Positions 25,113 to 38,009 of a stretch of 64,000 nt of DNA are shown here, piece after piece. A program made the position numbers and the translations under genes. How positions within the stretch are numbered: the first letter of the stretch is position 1; each line of letters starts with the position of its first letter. The notes beneath the pieces are model-generated. The model had not been told where the DNA came from and ran no database searches. It saw nothing but the letters and a program-made list of their open reading frames with translations. The stretch is from contig NZ_VCKY01000015.1 in NCBI RefSeq assembly GCF_005889735.1, forward strand, positions 1 to 64,000, written 5' to 3'. The DNA is from Nonomuraea turkmeniaca (GTDB taxonomy: Bacteria > Actinomycetota > Actinomycetes > Streptosporangiales > Streptosporangiaceae).

Positions 25113-26291
25113 ATGGCCAAGCAGGCCTACGTACGGAACAAGCCGCATCTCAACATCGGCACGATGGGGCACGTCGACCACGGCAAGACCACGCTGACCG
25201 CCGCGATCACGAAGGTGCTGGCGGAGCGCGGGCAGGCGACGTACACGCCGTTCGAGCGGATCGACCGGACCCCGGAGGAGGCCTCCAGGGGGATTACGAT
25301 CAACATCTCGCACGTCGAGTACGAGACCGCCACGAGGCACTACGCCCACGTGGACATGCCGGGCCACGCCGACTACGTGAAGAACATGATCACGGGGGCG
25401 GCGCAGCTCGACGGCGCGATCCTCGTCGTGTCCGCGCATGACGGGATCATGCCGCAGACCAGAGAGCACGTGCTGCTGGCCAAGCGGGTCGGGGTGGAGC
25501 ACCTCGTCGTGGCCGTCAACAAGGCCGACGGCGCCGACCCGGAGCTGACCGACCTGGTCGAGCTGGAGCTGCAGGAGCTGCTGGCCGAGCACGGCTACGA
25601 CGGCGTCCCGATGGTACGGGTGTCCGGGCTGCGGGCGCTGGAGGGCGACCCGGTCTGGACGGCGTCGGTGGAGGCGCTGCTCCAGGCGGTGGACGAGCAC
25701 ATCCCGGTGCCGGTGCGGTACGTGGACGCGCCGTTCCTCATGCCGGTCGAGAACGTGCTGACGGTCACCGGCCGCGGCACGGTCGTCACCGGCGCCATCG
25801 AGCGGGGCACGGTGCGGGTCGGCGACACGGTGGAGGCGGTCGGGTTCGGCGACGGGTTCAGCGCCGTCGTCACCGGTGTCGAGACGTTCGGCAAGACGAT
25901 GGAGCGGGGCGAGGCCGGTGACAACGCCGCCGTGCTGCTGCGCGGGGTACGCCGCGAGCAGGTGCGGCGGGGCATGGTGCTGGCCGAGCCGGGCAGCCAG
26001 CGGGCCCGTACGTCGTTCACCGCCCGCGTCTACCTCCTGACTCCGGAGGAGGGCGGGCGGCGCAGGCCGATCGTGTCCGGGTACCGGCCGCAGTTCTACC
26101 TGCGGACGACGGACGTTCCCGGGGAGCTCCGGCTCGACGCGGACGCCCGGCCGGGTGACACGGTGGACGTGGTGGTCGAGCTGGGCAAGCCGGTCGCCGT
26201 CGAGCCGGGGCTCGGGTTCGCGATCCGCGAGGGCGGGCTGACGGTGGGCGCGGGCACGGTTCTCACCGTGTCCGGCTCGCCCACCGGTTGA
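25113..26291 (+). CDS. tuf: divergent elongation factor Tu (tuf3-like)
   Basis: A 392-residue EF-Tu. All GTPase motifs are present: GHVDHGKTT (P loop), RGITI (switch I), DMPGHADY (switch II, with Met where Cys is usual) and NKAD; the G5 motif is SGLRALEG, with Gly where Ala is usual. Domains 2 and 3 follow. It is far from the conserved housekeeping EF-Tu: NAAVLLRG replaces the usual NVG(V/L)LLRG and [10 protein letters not shown] replaces GL(R/K)FAIREGG. It stands alone, without rpsL, rpsG or fusA, like the extra tuf genes of Streptomyces and Planobispora. It may serve under stress or resist an EF-Tu antibiotic. The RBS is AAGGAAGG. Confidence 0.93.
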   Translation: MAKQAYVRNKPHLNIGTMGHVDHGKTTLTAAITKVLAERGQATYTPFERIDRTPEEASRGITINISHVEYETATRHYAHVDMPGHADYVKNMITGAAQLDGAILVVSAHDGIMPQTREHVLLAKRVGVEHLVVAVNKADGADPELTDLVELELQELLAEHGYDGVPMVRVSGLRALEGDPVWTASVEALLQAVDEHIPVPVRYVDAPFLMPVENVLTVTGRGTVVTGAIERGTVRVGDTVEAVGFGDGFSAVVTGVETFGKTMERGEAGDNAAVLLRGVRREQVRRGMVLAEPGSQRARTSFTARVYLLTPEEGGRRRPIVSGYRPQFYLRTTDVPGELRLDADARPGDTVDVVVELGKPVAVEPGLGFAIREGGLTVGAGTVLTVSGSPTG

Positions 26292-26296
26292 GCCGC

Positions 26297-26345
26297 CCGG
26301 GTCCCGCATCGGCTACGCCGGGTTCCGCGAAGGCGCGGGACCCGG
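26297..26345. terminator. inverted repeat downstream of tuf
   Basis: Perfect 11-bp arms CCGGGTCCCGC (26297-26307) and GCGGGACCCGG (26335-26345) with a 27-nt loop, between the convergent tuf and beta-galactosidase genes. It probably stops transcription from both sides. Confidence 0.6.
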
Positions 26346-26378
26346 CGTTCCGTCGTTCGGGACCGGCCGGACCTGGGT

Positions 26379-30370
<3,992 letters not shown>

Positions 30371-30418
30371 CTGGCCAGGATATGAGAGCGTCCCCGCCGT
30401 CCCGGAGAGCACGCGCCG

Positions 30419-30454
30419 CCCCCCGGCGATCTCGCTGAGCGCTCCGCCGGGGGG
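30419..30454. terminator. 10-bp stem inverted repeat, second hairpin after the phosphodiester glycosidase gene
   Basis: Arms CCCCCCGGCG (30419-30428) and CGCCGGGGGG (30445-30454) with a 16-nt loop, directly beside the hairpin at 30456-30484. Two hairpins in tandem would insulate the amidohydrolase/beta-galactosidase genes from the upstream minus-strand transcript. Confidence 0.55.
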
Positions 30455-30455
30455 T

Positions 30456-30484
30456 GGCCGTGGGGCGAGCGGTGCCCCACGGCC
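30456..30484. terminator. perfect 11-bp hairpin terminator
   Basis: Arms GGCCGTGGGGC (30456-30466) and GCCCCACGGCC (30474-30484) with loop GAGCGGT, starting 7 bp past the stop of the leftward phosphodiester-glycosidase gene. Confidence 0.75.
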
Positions 30485-30490
30485 GATTGC

Positions 30491-33400
30491 TCAGGCGGCG
30501 GCTCTGGCCGACAGGGCCACCGTCGCCTGGCGGGTGACGCCGCTGACCGTGACGGCGACCGTCACCTGCCCCTCGCGCAGCGCCGTCAGCGTGCCCGTGG
30601 CCGGGTCCAGGACGGCCACGTGCCGGGGCTTGGCCGTCTGCCGGGCGCCGATGTGCAGGTTCGGCGAGCCGGACCAGGCGGCCGAGACCGGATAGGCGGC
30701 GGGGACCGTACGGGGTCCCTGCTTGACCGCCGCCGTCACCTGGCCGGGCGCCCCGACGGCGACCGTCCCCGGGACCGTGAGCACCAGGTCGTCCACGTGC
30801 GGCCGGACCTGCGTGCCGATCCAGTCGGGCGCGTCGACGAACCAGTTGCGCCTGACGTGCTCGGCCTCACCCGGCGTCACCGGGTCCACGCCCCACAACG
30901 ACCAGCCGGTGAAGCCGCCGTCGCCGGGCGCGGTGGCGGGGTTCTTGCCGGAGTTGCCGTTGATGAAGTACGGCACCGCGTCCACCCGCGCCGCGTGGAA
31001 CGTCCCCACGTGCGCCCCGATGTAAGCGGCCCCCTTGCCGGTGGAGCGCTGGAAGTCGGCCAGCCAGCCCTCCACCAGCGCGGCCTCCTTGCGGTCCCCG
31101 AGCTGGCTGCCCTTGCCGGGCGTCGGGTCGCGCGGCGGCACGTGGAACAGCACCGCGACCGACCCGACGGAGGCGTCCTCAGCGGCCTCGTCCAGCTCTG
31201 ACCTGAGCATCGCCACCTGGTCGTAGCCGCCGCCCCGGAGGTTCAGCCGCGAGGTGTCCAGGGTGACGAAGCGGGTGCCCTTGTGGTCGAAGGTCCGGTA
31301 CGTGTCCCCGAAGACGGCCTTGAAGTTGTCGATCTTGCCGCCCATGACCTCATGGTTGCCGGGAATGTAGTGATATTTCACCGCGCCGCCCAGCTCTTCG
31401 TCGAGGATGCGCTTCGCCAGCGCGAAGTCCTCCGGCGACGCCTCGTCCACCAGGTCACCGTTGATCAGCAGGAAGTCCGGCTCGGCCGCCTTGATCTCAC
31501 GCAGCGTCCTGCGGGCGTTCTTGACGATGTCGCTGTCGGGGTCTCTGGCCACGAACTGCGCGTCCGACATCACCGCGAACCGCCACGGCATCTCCGCCAC
31601 GGAAGGCTTGACCACGGGGTCCGCGACCCTGGCCGGGACAGGCGCGGACACCGCCGGCGGCACCTTGGCGGCCAGCCCGTCGATGAGGATCTCGTTGGTG
31701 TACTTGGCGTCGGCCTTGGTCTCGGCCACGTAGAAGCGCCGCAGCTTCAGCGGGTAGTTGACGCCCGCCGGCACGGCGAACTCGACGTACCTCCACCCGG
31801 TCCACGTCATGTACGGCCCGCGCAGGATCTGCGACTGCCCGAGCGCGTCGTAGAACTCCAGGCTGGGCCACTCCCCCTTGCCGGTGGAGTGGATCCACAA
31901 CCCGAACGCCTGCGGCTGCCCGTCCACCACGATCTGCTGCGGCGGGCTGGCGTACGCGGCCCGGGTGGCGGTCGAGGTGGTGAAGTCGTACGACAGCTTC
32001 AGCCCGCCCCCGCTCTGCCCGGGCGCCGCCGACAGTGAGCCGGTGGCGCGGGCGGCGGCGAACGTCCACCTGGCGGCGTCCTCGAAGTCGGCGACCGGCT
32101 TGTCCTCGAACCCGACCGTCACCGGCACGGCGGCGCTGATCTTGCCGACGCGGGCGGTGATGAGCCCGGACCCGTTGGCCTGCTTGGCCTTGACCGTGAA
32201 GGAGCCGTGCTCGGCCGCGGTCACCTCGAACAGGTTCTTGTCGTAATCGAGCACGAGGTCGGCGGGCTCGATGGGCGCGGAGTTGCCGTTGCGGTCGTAG
32301 CCGACCACGCCGAACGTGGCCGTGCCGTCCTTGCCGGGCATGCCCAGCCGGTCGGCGGTGGCGCCGAGCCGCTGCAGCGGCTGGAGCACGGTCAGGCCGA
32401 TGGTGCCCTTGGCGTCGCCGCGCGAGGCGGTGACGGTTGTCTGGCCGGGCACCAAAGCATGAAATTTCCCGTCTCTGACCACGCCGTGGACCGCCGGGTT
32501 GGCGCGCCACGACGGGGTCCCGGCGGCGGGCCCGTACGTCTCGTCGTAACCGGCGGCGGTGAGCCGCCTGGTCAGGCCGGGGAAGACCCGGTCGGGGCGG
32601 CCGCCGGAGACAGGCCCCAGGCCGGGCGACTTCGCGGGGTCGCTCGCGGGCTCCAGCCAGAAACCCTTGAGCTTGCCGCTGCCCTGCGGCGCGTAGAGCG
32701 CCAGGCCGTTGGGGACGTGGCGCTCGCCGCCGTCGGAGGGACTGTTCTCGACCTGCACGTCGGCGGCGCCGGGCTCGCGGGCCAGCATGGTGGAGGAGCC
32801 GCCGCCGTCGAGGTTGAGCGCGTTCGCGGCGCCGAGGTCGACCATCATCGCGGCCAGCTCGTTGAGCGTGACGCCGCGGCTGTCGGCCTGGCGGCCGTCC
32901 ACGGTCAGCAGGTACATCTTCCTGCCGTCGGCGGAGAACCCGACGGCGGTACGGGGGTGCGCGGCCGGGTCGGTGGAGTTCTGCGCGACGCCGTCCTTGA
33001 CGAGCACCCAGTTGCCGCCCACGGCTGCCTTGACCGTGCTGCCGTCGGATGACTTCGGCTGATATTTCACGTCAACGCGGTCGCCGACCTTCAACCCGGA
33101 CAGCGCGGTCGCCCCCGCGTCGCGGCCCAGCAGGATCGTGGTCCCGGCCGGGATCGGACCGGAGCCGGCAGCGGTGCGCACCTCGGAGACGACCCCGTCG
33201 ACCAGGACGACCTCGGCGACGGACGCGGCGCCCGCGACGGCGCGAGCACGCGTGTAGGACCCCCACAGGGAGGTGAACAACCCTACGCCGCCGCCCTGCA
33301 CGATCTGGTTGAACTGGGTGAGGGTGATCGGCGATCCGCCGGCCGGTGTGGCGGTGCCCTCGAAGTACATCTTCAGCACCCGGCCGACGCCGTCGCCGGT

Positions 33401-33889
33401 GACCGCGACCGCGTTGTCATGGCCGGCGACGGGCGACTGGATCAGGTTGCCGTCCTGCACGCCGATGCCCTGGGCGGCGCCGGAGTTGTTGATGTCGAAG
33501 AAGTCGCCGTTGACGGCCGCGACGGCGCGCGAGCGTTTGGCGGGCCCGGACAGCGGCTCGGTCTTGGACACCTCGCCGGAGAACACGTAGTCGGCTTTCG
33601 CGCCGCCGAGGTCGGCGGTGATCGCGTCCGCGCGCAGCCAACCGAGGGCGTCGTAGGTGTCGAACGAGGTCAGCGAGATCCCCGGCGCGACAGGCCGGGT
33701 CTTCTTCGCCGTCTCAAGCCGCGGCTGCCCGGCGGCTGCCCGGGCCAGCAGCGTGGACGGCGGCGGATAGGACGACGCCTCGAGCGCGTCCTCAGCGGGA
33801 GGTACGGGGTCGGCCTGCGCGGGCGCGCCGGTGACGGCCAGAGGGCCTAACAGGAGCGCGGTGGCGGCCAGCAATCGGAGGGTCTGCAC
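30491..33889 (-). CDS. secreted phosphodiester glycosidase (NAGPA-like) fused to a calcineurin-like phosphoesterase
   Basis: A 1132-residue exported protein. The signal peptide is LRLLAATALLLGPLAVTGAP, with cleavage after AQA near residue 26. A phosphodiester-glycosidase domain (PF09992-like) covers about 90-400, with AVNGDFFDINNSGAAQGIGV and DLGAANALNLDGGGSSTMLA. Bacterial Ig-like and jelly-roll modules follow. The calcineurin-type phosphoesterase domain starts near residue 775 (FAVMSDAQF, INGDLVDEA, YIPGNHEVMGG, VLFHVPPRD, GAHVGTFHA). The first metal motif is D-x-Q rather than D-x-H. A final Ig-like repeat ends the chain. The GTG at 33889 is the only in-frame start before the signal peptide. 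It probably attacks sugar-phosphate polymers outside the cell, such as teichoic acid-like material. Confidence 0.87.
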   Translation of the reverse strand: MQTLRLLAATALLLGPLAVTGAPAQADPVPPAEDALEASSYPPPSTLLARAAAGQPRLETAKKTRPVAPGISLTSFDTYDALGWLRADAITADLGGAKADYVFSGEVSKTEPLSGPAKRSRAVAAVNGDFFDINNSGAAQGIGVQDGNLIQSPVAGHDNAVAVTGDGVGRVLKMYFEGTATPAGGSPITLTQFNQIVQGGGVGLFTSLWGSYTRARAVAGAASVAEVVLVDGVVSEVRTAAGSGPIPAGTTILLGRDAGATALSGLKVGDRVDVKYQPKSSDGSTVKAAVGGNWVLVKDGVAQNSTDPAAHPRTAVGFSADGRKMYLLTVDGRQADSRGVTLNELAAMMVDLGAANALNLDGGGSSTMLAREPGAADVQVENSPSDGGERHVPNGLALYAPQGSGKLKGFWLEPASDPAKSPGLGPVSGGRPDRVFPGLTRRLTAAGYDETYGPAAGTPSWRANPAVHGVVRDGKFHALVPGQTTVTASRGDAKGTIGLTVLQPLQRLGATADRLGMPGKDGTATFGVVGYDRNGNSAPIEPADLVLDYDKNLFEVTAAEHGSFTVKAKQANGSGLITARVGKISAAVPVTVGFEDKPVADFEDAARWTFAAARATGSLSAAPGQSGGGLKLSYDFTTSTATRAAYASPPQQIVVDGQPQAFGLWIHSTGKGEWPSLEFYDALGQSQILRGPYMTWTGWRYVEFAVPAGVNYPLKLRRFYVAETKADAKYTNEILIDGLAAKVPPAVSAPVPARVADPVVKPSVAEMPWRFAVMSDAQFVARDPDSDIVKNARRTLREIKAAEPDFLLINGDLVDEASPEDFALAKRILDEELGGAVKYHYIPGNHEVMGGKIDNFKAVFGDTYRTFDHKGTRFVTLDTSRLNLRGGGYDQVAMLRSELDEAAEDASVGSVAVLFHVPPRDPTPGKGSQLGDRKEAALVEGWLADFQRSTGKGAAYIGAHVGTFHAARVDAVPYFINGNSGKNPATAPGDGGFTGWSLWGVDPVTPGEAEHVRRNWFVDAPDWIGTQVRPHVDDLVLTVPGTVAVGAPGQVTAAVKQGPRTVPAAYPVSAAWSGSPNLHIGARQTAKPRHVAVLDPATGTLTALREGQVTVAVTVSGVTRQATVALSARAAA

Positions 33890-33951
33890 GACCGAACTAA
33901 ACCGGTCATGGATATAACTTTCAAGACCAAAGGGTGAACCAAAAGAAAATT

Positions 33952-36132
33952 TCAGCGCTTGACTTTGATCAGCCGGTCGAGCGCCTCTCCGTAGGGCGGG
34001 TCGAGCCAGTAGTCGCAGTGCCAGCGGGCCTCGGGCAACGGCTGTCCGGGCCGGGGCCGCGGCGGGTCCCAGCAGAACCGGTCCACGCCGTCGCCGCCGC
34101 CCGGCCCCTCGCCCAGGGGGTCGACGCGCCGGAACACGGGCCCGCCGATGGGGTCGCTCAGCCGGTAGAGGTTGTGCCAGGGCACCGCGTCGCGTACGGC
34201 GGCGAGCGCCGGGGTGCCGAAGTAGGCGGGGAAGAAGGCGGCGTAGAGGCGGCGCAGCGGCGACCCGTGGGTGAGCAGGCCGACACGTCGCCGCAGCGAG
34301 GGATCGAGCTGTAGCACGAGGGCGGCGGCGATGACGCTGCCCTGGCTGTGCCCGGAGAGTATCACCTGGTCCCGATCGGTCCTGGCCAGCCGGCCGACGC
34401 GAGTGATGAGCTCGGGGATGACGCGCTCGGTGTAACAGGGCGGGGCGAGCGGGTGGACGGCGCGGGGCCAGAACGTGCAGATGTCCCAGAGGATCCCGAT
34501 CGTCCTGCGCAGACGGGGGTCGGTGTAGGTCCGGCGGCCGAGCAGCACCAGGCCGGCGACGGCCGCGACCATGGCCCAGCTCCCGGTCACGGCCAGCAGT
34601 CCGGCCACTCCGCCGACCGGGGCGATCAGGTGGAACCGGTGGATCACGGTCACCGCGGCGAATCCGGCCAGCCCGATGCCGGTGAGCACCGCCAGCACCA
34701 GCCCGGCGCGGTCGGTGAGCGCGGCCAGCGCCCACTGGCCCGCGACCACGCCGCTGTGCCGCTGTCCGTAGTAGTGGGTCAGCCGTGGCGTGAGCCTGCG
34801 CGTCTCGGCCCGGTGAATCAGGCGGAGGACGGCCGCGAGGACGAGCACGCCCAGCAACAGGAGGGGAACCAGCGTCGCCGTCCACCAGACGGGGTCGTCG
34901 AGAAAGATCCCGTGGTCCGGTCCGCCGAGGTAGGTGGCGGTCCAGAACAGCAGGCCGAGCCCCATGACGTTCGCGGCGCCCGCGGCGATCATCAGCGCGA
35001 ACCAGCCGGCCAGGCCACCGAGCGCCGGCCGCTCCACCCCGCGGTCCATACGGGCGAGCACGCCGATCGTGAGCAGGATGAACAGTCCGACCCCGACCAT
35101 GAGCAGGAATTGGAACGCTCCAAACCCGACGCCGGGCAGTCCCCGTCCGGGTGCGCCCGGGCCCAGACCGGCCAGCGCCAGCACGATCGTGGCCGCGAAG
35201 ACCAGCGGCGCGGCCACGCCCAGGCCCCGGCACGCGTACGTGAGCCACCACGGTGCCCGCTCGCCGGGGCCCAGCCGCCTGGCGATCCACGGCAGCAGCA
35301 CCAGCACCACGGCCACGGCCAGGACGCCGGCGTTGGCCACGGTCAGCGCGAGCCCCCGCGGGGTGGCGGCGAACGGCACGGACACGGCCAGCCCGATCGA
35401 CGCGAACGCGAAGGCGACGTGCACGATCCGCAGCCGCCACACCGGCGCGCCGCCGTGCCACAACCGCGGCTGCGCCAGCGGCAGGTCGGCGTGCGGCGCG
35501 TCACCGGCCGGGATGGGGGTGCGCTCGTCACGCTCCCAGGTGCGCCGGGCGAGCCACCACAGCAGCACGACGACCAGCACCGGCGCCAGCGCGGCGATCG
35601 CCAGGCGTTTGGACGGCTCGTCGCCCCACCACGCGCCCAACCAGTGCAGCCAGCCGAGCCCCGGGTCCCTGACGCAGGCCCCGCCCGCGGCCGTGCACTG
35701 CCAGCCGACGAGGTCGACCGCGGCCCGGGTGACGGCCCCGACGAGCGTGCCGGTGAGCAGCAGGGCGAACAGCCGTTGAGCCGCCTCCGTGGCGCGCCGC
35801 AGCCGGGTGCCGCGTGGCGGCCTGGGCACCATGAAGAAGGACAGGTTGGCCAGCGAGAACGGCAGCAGCGGCAACCACAGCGCGATGGCCCGGCCACCGG
35901 AGGTGAGGCCGCCCCACGCGTACGCCTCACGGCGGCGCGCCTCCGGCACGTCCGCGTCGCCGCCCGACGGCCGCCCGCCCGGCCACCAGCGGCGGTGGAA
36001 TCCGGTGACGCCGTCACCCGTGACCCGCCGGGGATGCGGATGGTTGAGCGTGCCCTCCGGCGGCGTGCCGGCGACGCCGTGCACACGCAACTCGGTCACG
36101 CCGCCGCAGGTCTCATCGAGGAAGCCGTCCAC
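33952..36132 (-). CDS. polytopic membrane protein with C-terminal GHSQG serine-hydrolase domain
   Basis: A 726-residue protein. The first 60 residues are soluble (VTELRVHGVAGTPPEGTLNH). About ten to twelve hydrophobic segments follow between 80 and 540 (for example LAIAALAPVLVVVLLWWLA). The last 190 residues look like an alpha/beta-hydrolase: DRDQVILSGHSQGSVIAAAL carries the G-x-S-x-G nucleophile elbow, with LLTHGSPLRRLYAAFFPAYF after it. Actinobacterial homologues are annotated only as membrane proteins. The orientation suggests that the hydrolase domain faces the cytoplasm, but this is not certain. It lies 62 bp upstream of the phosphodiester-glycosidase gene on the same strand. Confidence 0.82.
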   Translation of the reverse strand: MDGFLDETCGGVTELRVHGVAGTPPEGTLNHPHPRRVTGDGVTGFHRRWWPGGRPSGGDADVPEARRREAYAWGGLTSGGRAIALWLPLLPFSLANLSFFMVPRPPRGTRLRRATEAAQRLFALLLTGTLVGAVTRAAVDLVGWQCTAAGGACVRDPGLGWLHWLGAWWGDEPSKRLAIAALAPVLVVVLLWWLARRTWERDERTPIPAGDAPHADLPLAQPRLWHGGAPVWRLRIVHVAFAFASIGLAVSVPFAATPRGLALTVANAGVLAVAVVLVLLPWIARRLGPGERAPWWLTYACRGLGVAAPLVFAATIVLALAGLGPGAPGRGLPGVGFGAFQFLLMVGVGLFILLTIGVLARMDRGVERPALGGLAGWFALMIAAGAANVMGLGLLFWTATYLGGPDHGIFLDDPVWWTATLVPLLLLGVLVLAAVLRLIHRAETRRLTPRLTHYYGQRHSGVVAGQWALAALTDRAGLVLAVLTGIGLAGFAAVTVIHRFHLIAPVGGVAGLLAVTGSWAMVAAVAGLVLLGRRTYTDPRLRRTIGILWDICTFWPRAVHPLAPPCYTERVIPELITRVGRLARTDRDQVILSGHSQGSVIAAALVLQLDPSLRRRVGLLTHGSPLRRLYAAFFPAYFGTPALAAVRDAVPWHNLYRLSDPIGGPVFRRVDPLGEGPGGGDGVDRFCWDPPRPRPGQPLPEARWHCDYWLDPPYGEALDRLIKVKR

Positions 36133-36367
36133 GCCAGCATGATCCCGCGCAAGGCGCCGTTACGCAAAGTAATTGTTCGAATACGAATTCGTGCTGCCGC
36201 CAAGCAGAAAATCCAGCAAGTATGGCAAGACTCAGCGGAAGGTTTCCGGGGGCGCATCTGGGGCAGCCGCAGGGAACGTTCATGACGAAGACGGCCCATC
36301 TCTGGCGTTGACACGCACAACGGCGCAGACTGGATAGACGGCGATCGCGTGGAGCAGTGGAGCATCC
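36133..36367. promoter_or_regulatory. divergent intergenic region with TTGACA promoter for the 36368 gene
   Basis: 235 bp without a convincing gene, and less GC-rich than its surroundings near 36165-36220. Rightward, TTGACA at 36308-36313 is followed after 17-18 bp by TGGATAG, a weak -10. A GGAG lies 6 nt before the GTG start at 36368. No clear promoter was found for the leftward membrane-protein gene. Confidence 0.45.
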
Positions 36368-37051
36368 GTGGACAATCACCTTGATCACCTGCCGGTCCTG
36401 TCCCGCGGCAGACATCGCAACCCGAAACGCGGTGCCTGTTTCATGGAGCTGGCCTCCTACCTGGCCGGCGAGCGGTGGAGCGACCATCCGGCCTGCACGC
36501 ATCCGTTGCTGGCCGCACTCGCCCGCCTCGTCAACGACAACGTCAGCGACGAGAGCCGCGCCAAGCTGGTCGGGCTCGTACCGTCGATCATCGGGCTGGC
36601 CAGCGACGACCTGCGCGTGGACGCGCGGATCGCGCTGCGCTGCGCCACGACGGCGCTGCCGGTGGCCGCGGCCGAGCGCCAGCTCGCGCTGGCCGTGTCG
36701 GTGCTCGCGGCCGAGGAGATGCTGGCCAGGCTCGACGGCGCCCCGTCCGGCCGGATGAGCGAACAGAGCCGCCGGGCGTTGGAGGAGGTGCCGCACGCGG
36801 CCGAGCAGGCCAGGCGCTTCAGCCGCGCGGCCCGGATCACGGAGAAGGGCTTCCGCAGGTACGCCGCGCCGAACGCGGTGCAGCTCTCCGTGGTGGGCAT
36901 CGTGCAGGCCTGCATGACCGACCCGGACGCGCTGCTGCGACGGCTGCTGGAAGAGACGATCGCGGACTGCGACGCCTTGATCCGCAGCTCCGAGACGGAC
37001 GCCTCCCAGGCGGAGACTCCGACGGCCGCCCCGACCCCGGCCCACGCCTGA
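36368..37051 (+). CDS. conserved actinobacterial hypothetical protein
   Basis: A 227-residue, mostly alpha-helical soluble protein. The N-terminus HLDHLPVLSRGRHRNPKRGA, then CFMELASYLAGERWSDHPAC and THPLLAALARLVND, is a pattern I recognise as conserved in actinomycete hypothetical proteins. It has no catalytic motif or membrane segment. The last 20 residues are a Thr/Ala/Pro tail. GTG 36368 follows GGAG. Function unknown; it is neither clearly linked to nor overlapping its neighbours. Confidence 0.8.
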   Translation: MDNHLDHLPVLSRGRHRNPKRGACFMELASYLAGERWSDHPACTHPLLAALARLVNDNVSDESRAKLVGLVPSIIGLASDDLRVDARIALRCATTALPVAAAERQLALAVSVLAAEEMLARLDGAPSGRMSEQSRRALEEVPHAAEQARRFSRAARITEKGFRRYAAPNAVQLSVVGIVQACMTDPDALLRRLLEETIADCDALIRSSETDASQAETPTAAPTPAHA

Positions 37052-37224
37052 CGGACGGAAACGCCCGCCGTCACCCCGGCCCAGGCCCTGGCCTGACGGT
37101 GTCCCCTGCGTCACCATCCTCGACGGATGGCGGCGCCGGTGGACACCCGCATCCTGTCGCTCACATCGAGTGATGAACGGTCACCGGGATGGCCTTTTCC
37201 CAGGCCAGGCAAGCCTCTCCTTCG

Positions 37225-37263
37225 TTGCGGATCTTGTCCATATATGCCTACATTTTGGACAAG
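37225..37263 (+). promoter_or_regulatory. promoter of the VIT1-like gene with an overlapping palindromic operator
   Basis: -35 TTGCGG (37225-37230), 18 bp, -10 TACATT (37249-37254). Perfect 8-bp arms CTTGTCCA (37233-37240) and TGGACAAG (37256-37263) enclose the -10 with 15 bp between them. A repressor bound here would block RNA polymerase. The gene codes for a metal transporter, so a metal-sensing repressor is a reasonable guess. The arms do not match a standard IdeR/DtxR box. Confidence 0.6.
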
Positions 37264-37286
37264 AGACCCGTAAGCGGAGGATTTGC

Positions 37287-38009
37287 ATGACCATCGAGCT
37301 CGCCCGGCCGCACTCTCCCGAGCAGCACCACAGCCACCGTGACGTCACGGGCGGCTGGCTGCGCCCGGCGGTGTTCGGCGCCATGGACGGGCTCGTGTCG
37401 AACTTCGCGTTGATCTCCGGGGTGGTGGGCGCGGCGGGCGCCGGGCGGGCCGCGGTGCTCGCCGGGTTCGCCGGGCTGGCCGCCGGGGCGTTCTCCATGG
37501 CGGCCGGCGAGTACACGTCGGTGAAGTCCCAGACGGAGCTGATGCGGGCGGAGATCGCCGTGGAGCGGCGCGAGCTGGCCCGCAACCCGGAGGCCGAGCA
37601 GGCCGAGCTCGCCGCGCTCTACCAGGCGCGCGGCCTCGATGCCGACCTGGCACGGCGGGTCGCCGAGGGGCTGTCGGCCGATCCCGAGCAGGCGCTGCGG
37701 GTGCACGTTCGGGAGGAATTGGGTGTCGACCCGGACGACCTGCCCTCGCCGTATGTGGCGGCCGCCTCGTCGTTCTGCGCGTTCTCGGCCGGGGCGTTGG
37801 TGCCGCTGGCGCCGTTCCTGTTCGGGGCGTCCGGCCTGGTGCTGGCTGTGGTGCTGAGCGTGCTGGGGTTGTTCGGATTCGGCGCGGCGGTGGCGGTGAT
37901 GACCGCACGGCCGTGGTGGCTGGGCGGCCTGCGACAGCTCGCGCTGGGGGTGGGCGCCGCCACGGTGACGTTCGGCCTGGGGCACCTGCTCGGCGTCACG
38001 GTGGCGTAG
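37287..38009 (+). CDS. VIT1/CCC1 family membrane transporter (iron/manganese)
   Basis: A 240-residue protein with five predicted TM segments in the VIT1/CCC1 pattern. The first two helices carry RPAVFGAMDGLVSNFALISG. FSMAAGEYTSVKSQTELMRA then leads into a Glu-rich cytoplasmic stretch (IAVERRELARNPEAEQAELA) that binds metal in plant VIT1. Two C-terminal hairpins end in GLGHLLGVTVA. Family members move Fe2+ or Mn2+ out of the cytoplasm. GCGGAGG (37274-37280) is 6 nt before ATG 37287. The 3' end of the gene is duplicated in tandem. Confidence 0.9.
   Translation: MTIELARPHSPEQHHSHRDVTGGWLRPAVFGAMDGLVSNFALISGVVGAAGAGRAAVLAGFAGLAAGAFSMAAGEYTSVKSQTELMRAEIAVERRELARNPEAEQAELAALYQARGLDADLARRVAEGLSADPEQALRVHVREELGVDPDDLPSPYVAAASSFCAFSAGALVPLAPFLFGASGLVLAVVLSVLGLFGFGAAVAVMTARPWWLGGLRQLALGVGAATVTFGLGHLLGVTVA

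Noticed and set aside
30491-35461. A single 1656-codon minus-strand frame reaching into the membrane-protein gene
   Set aside because: The first 520 or so codons are the wrong frame of the upstream gene; the signal peptide fixes the true start at 33889.
36096-36365. An 89-codon minus-strand frame in the 36133-36367 gap
   Set aside because: No RBS and no family resemblance; it overlaps the start of the membrane-protein gene and the TTGACA promoter.
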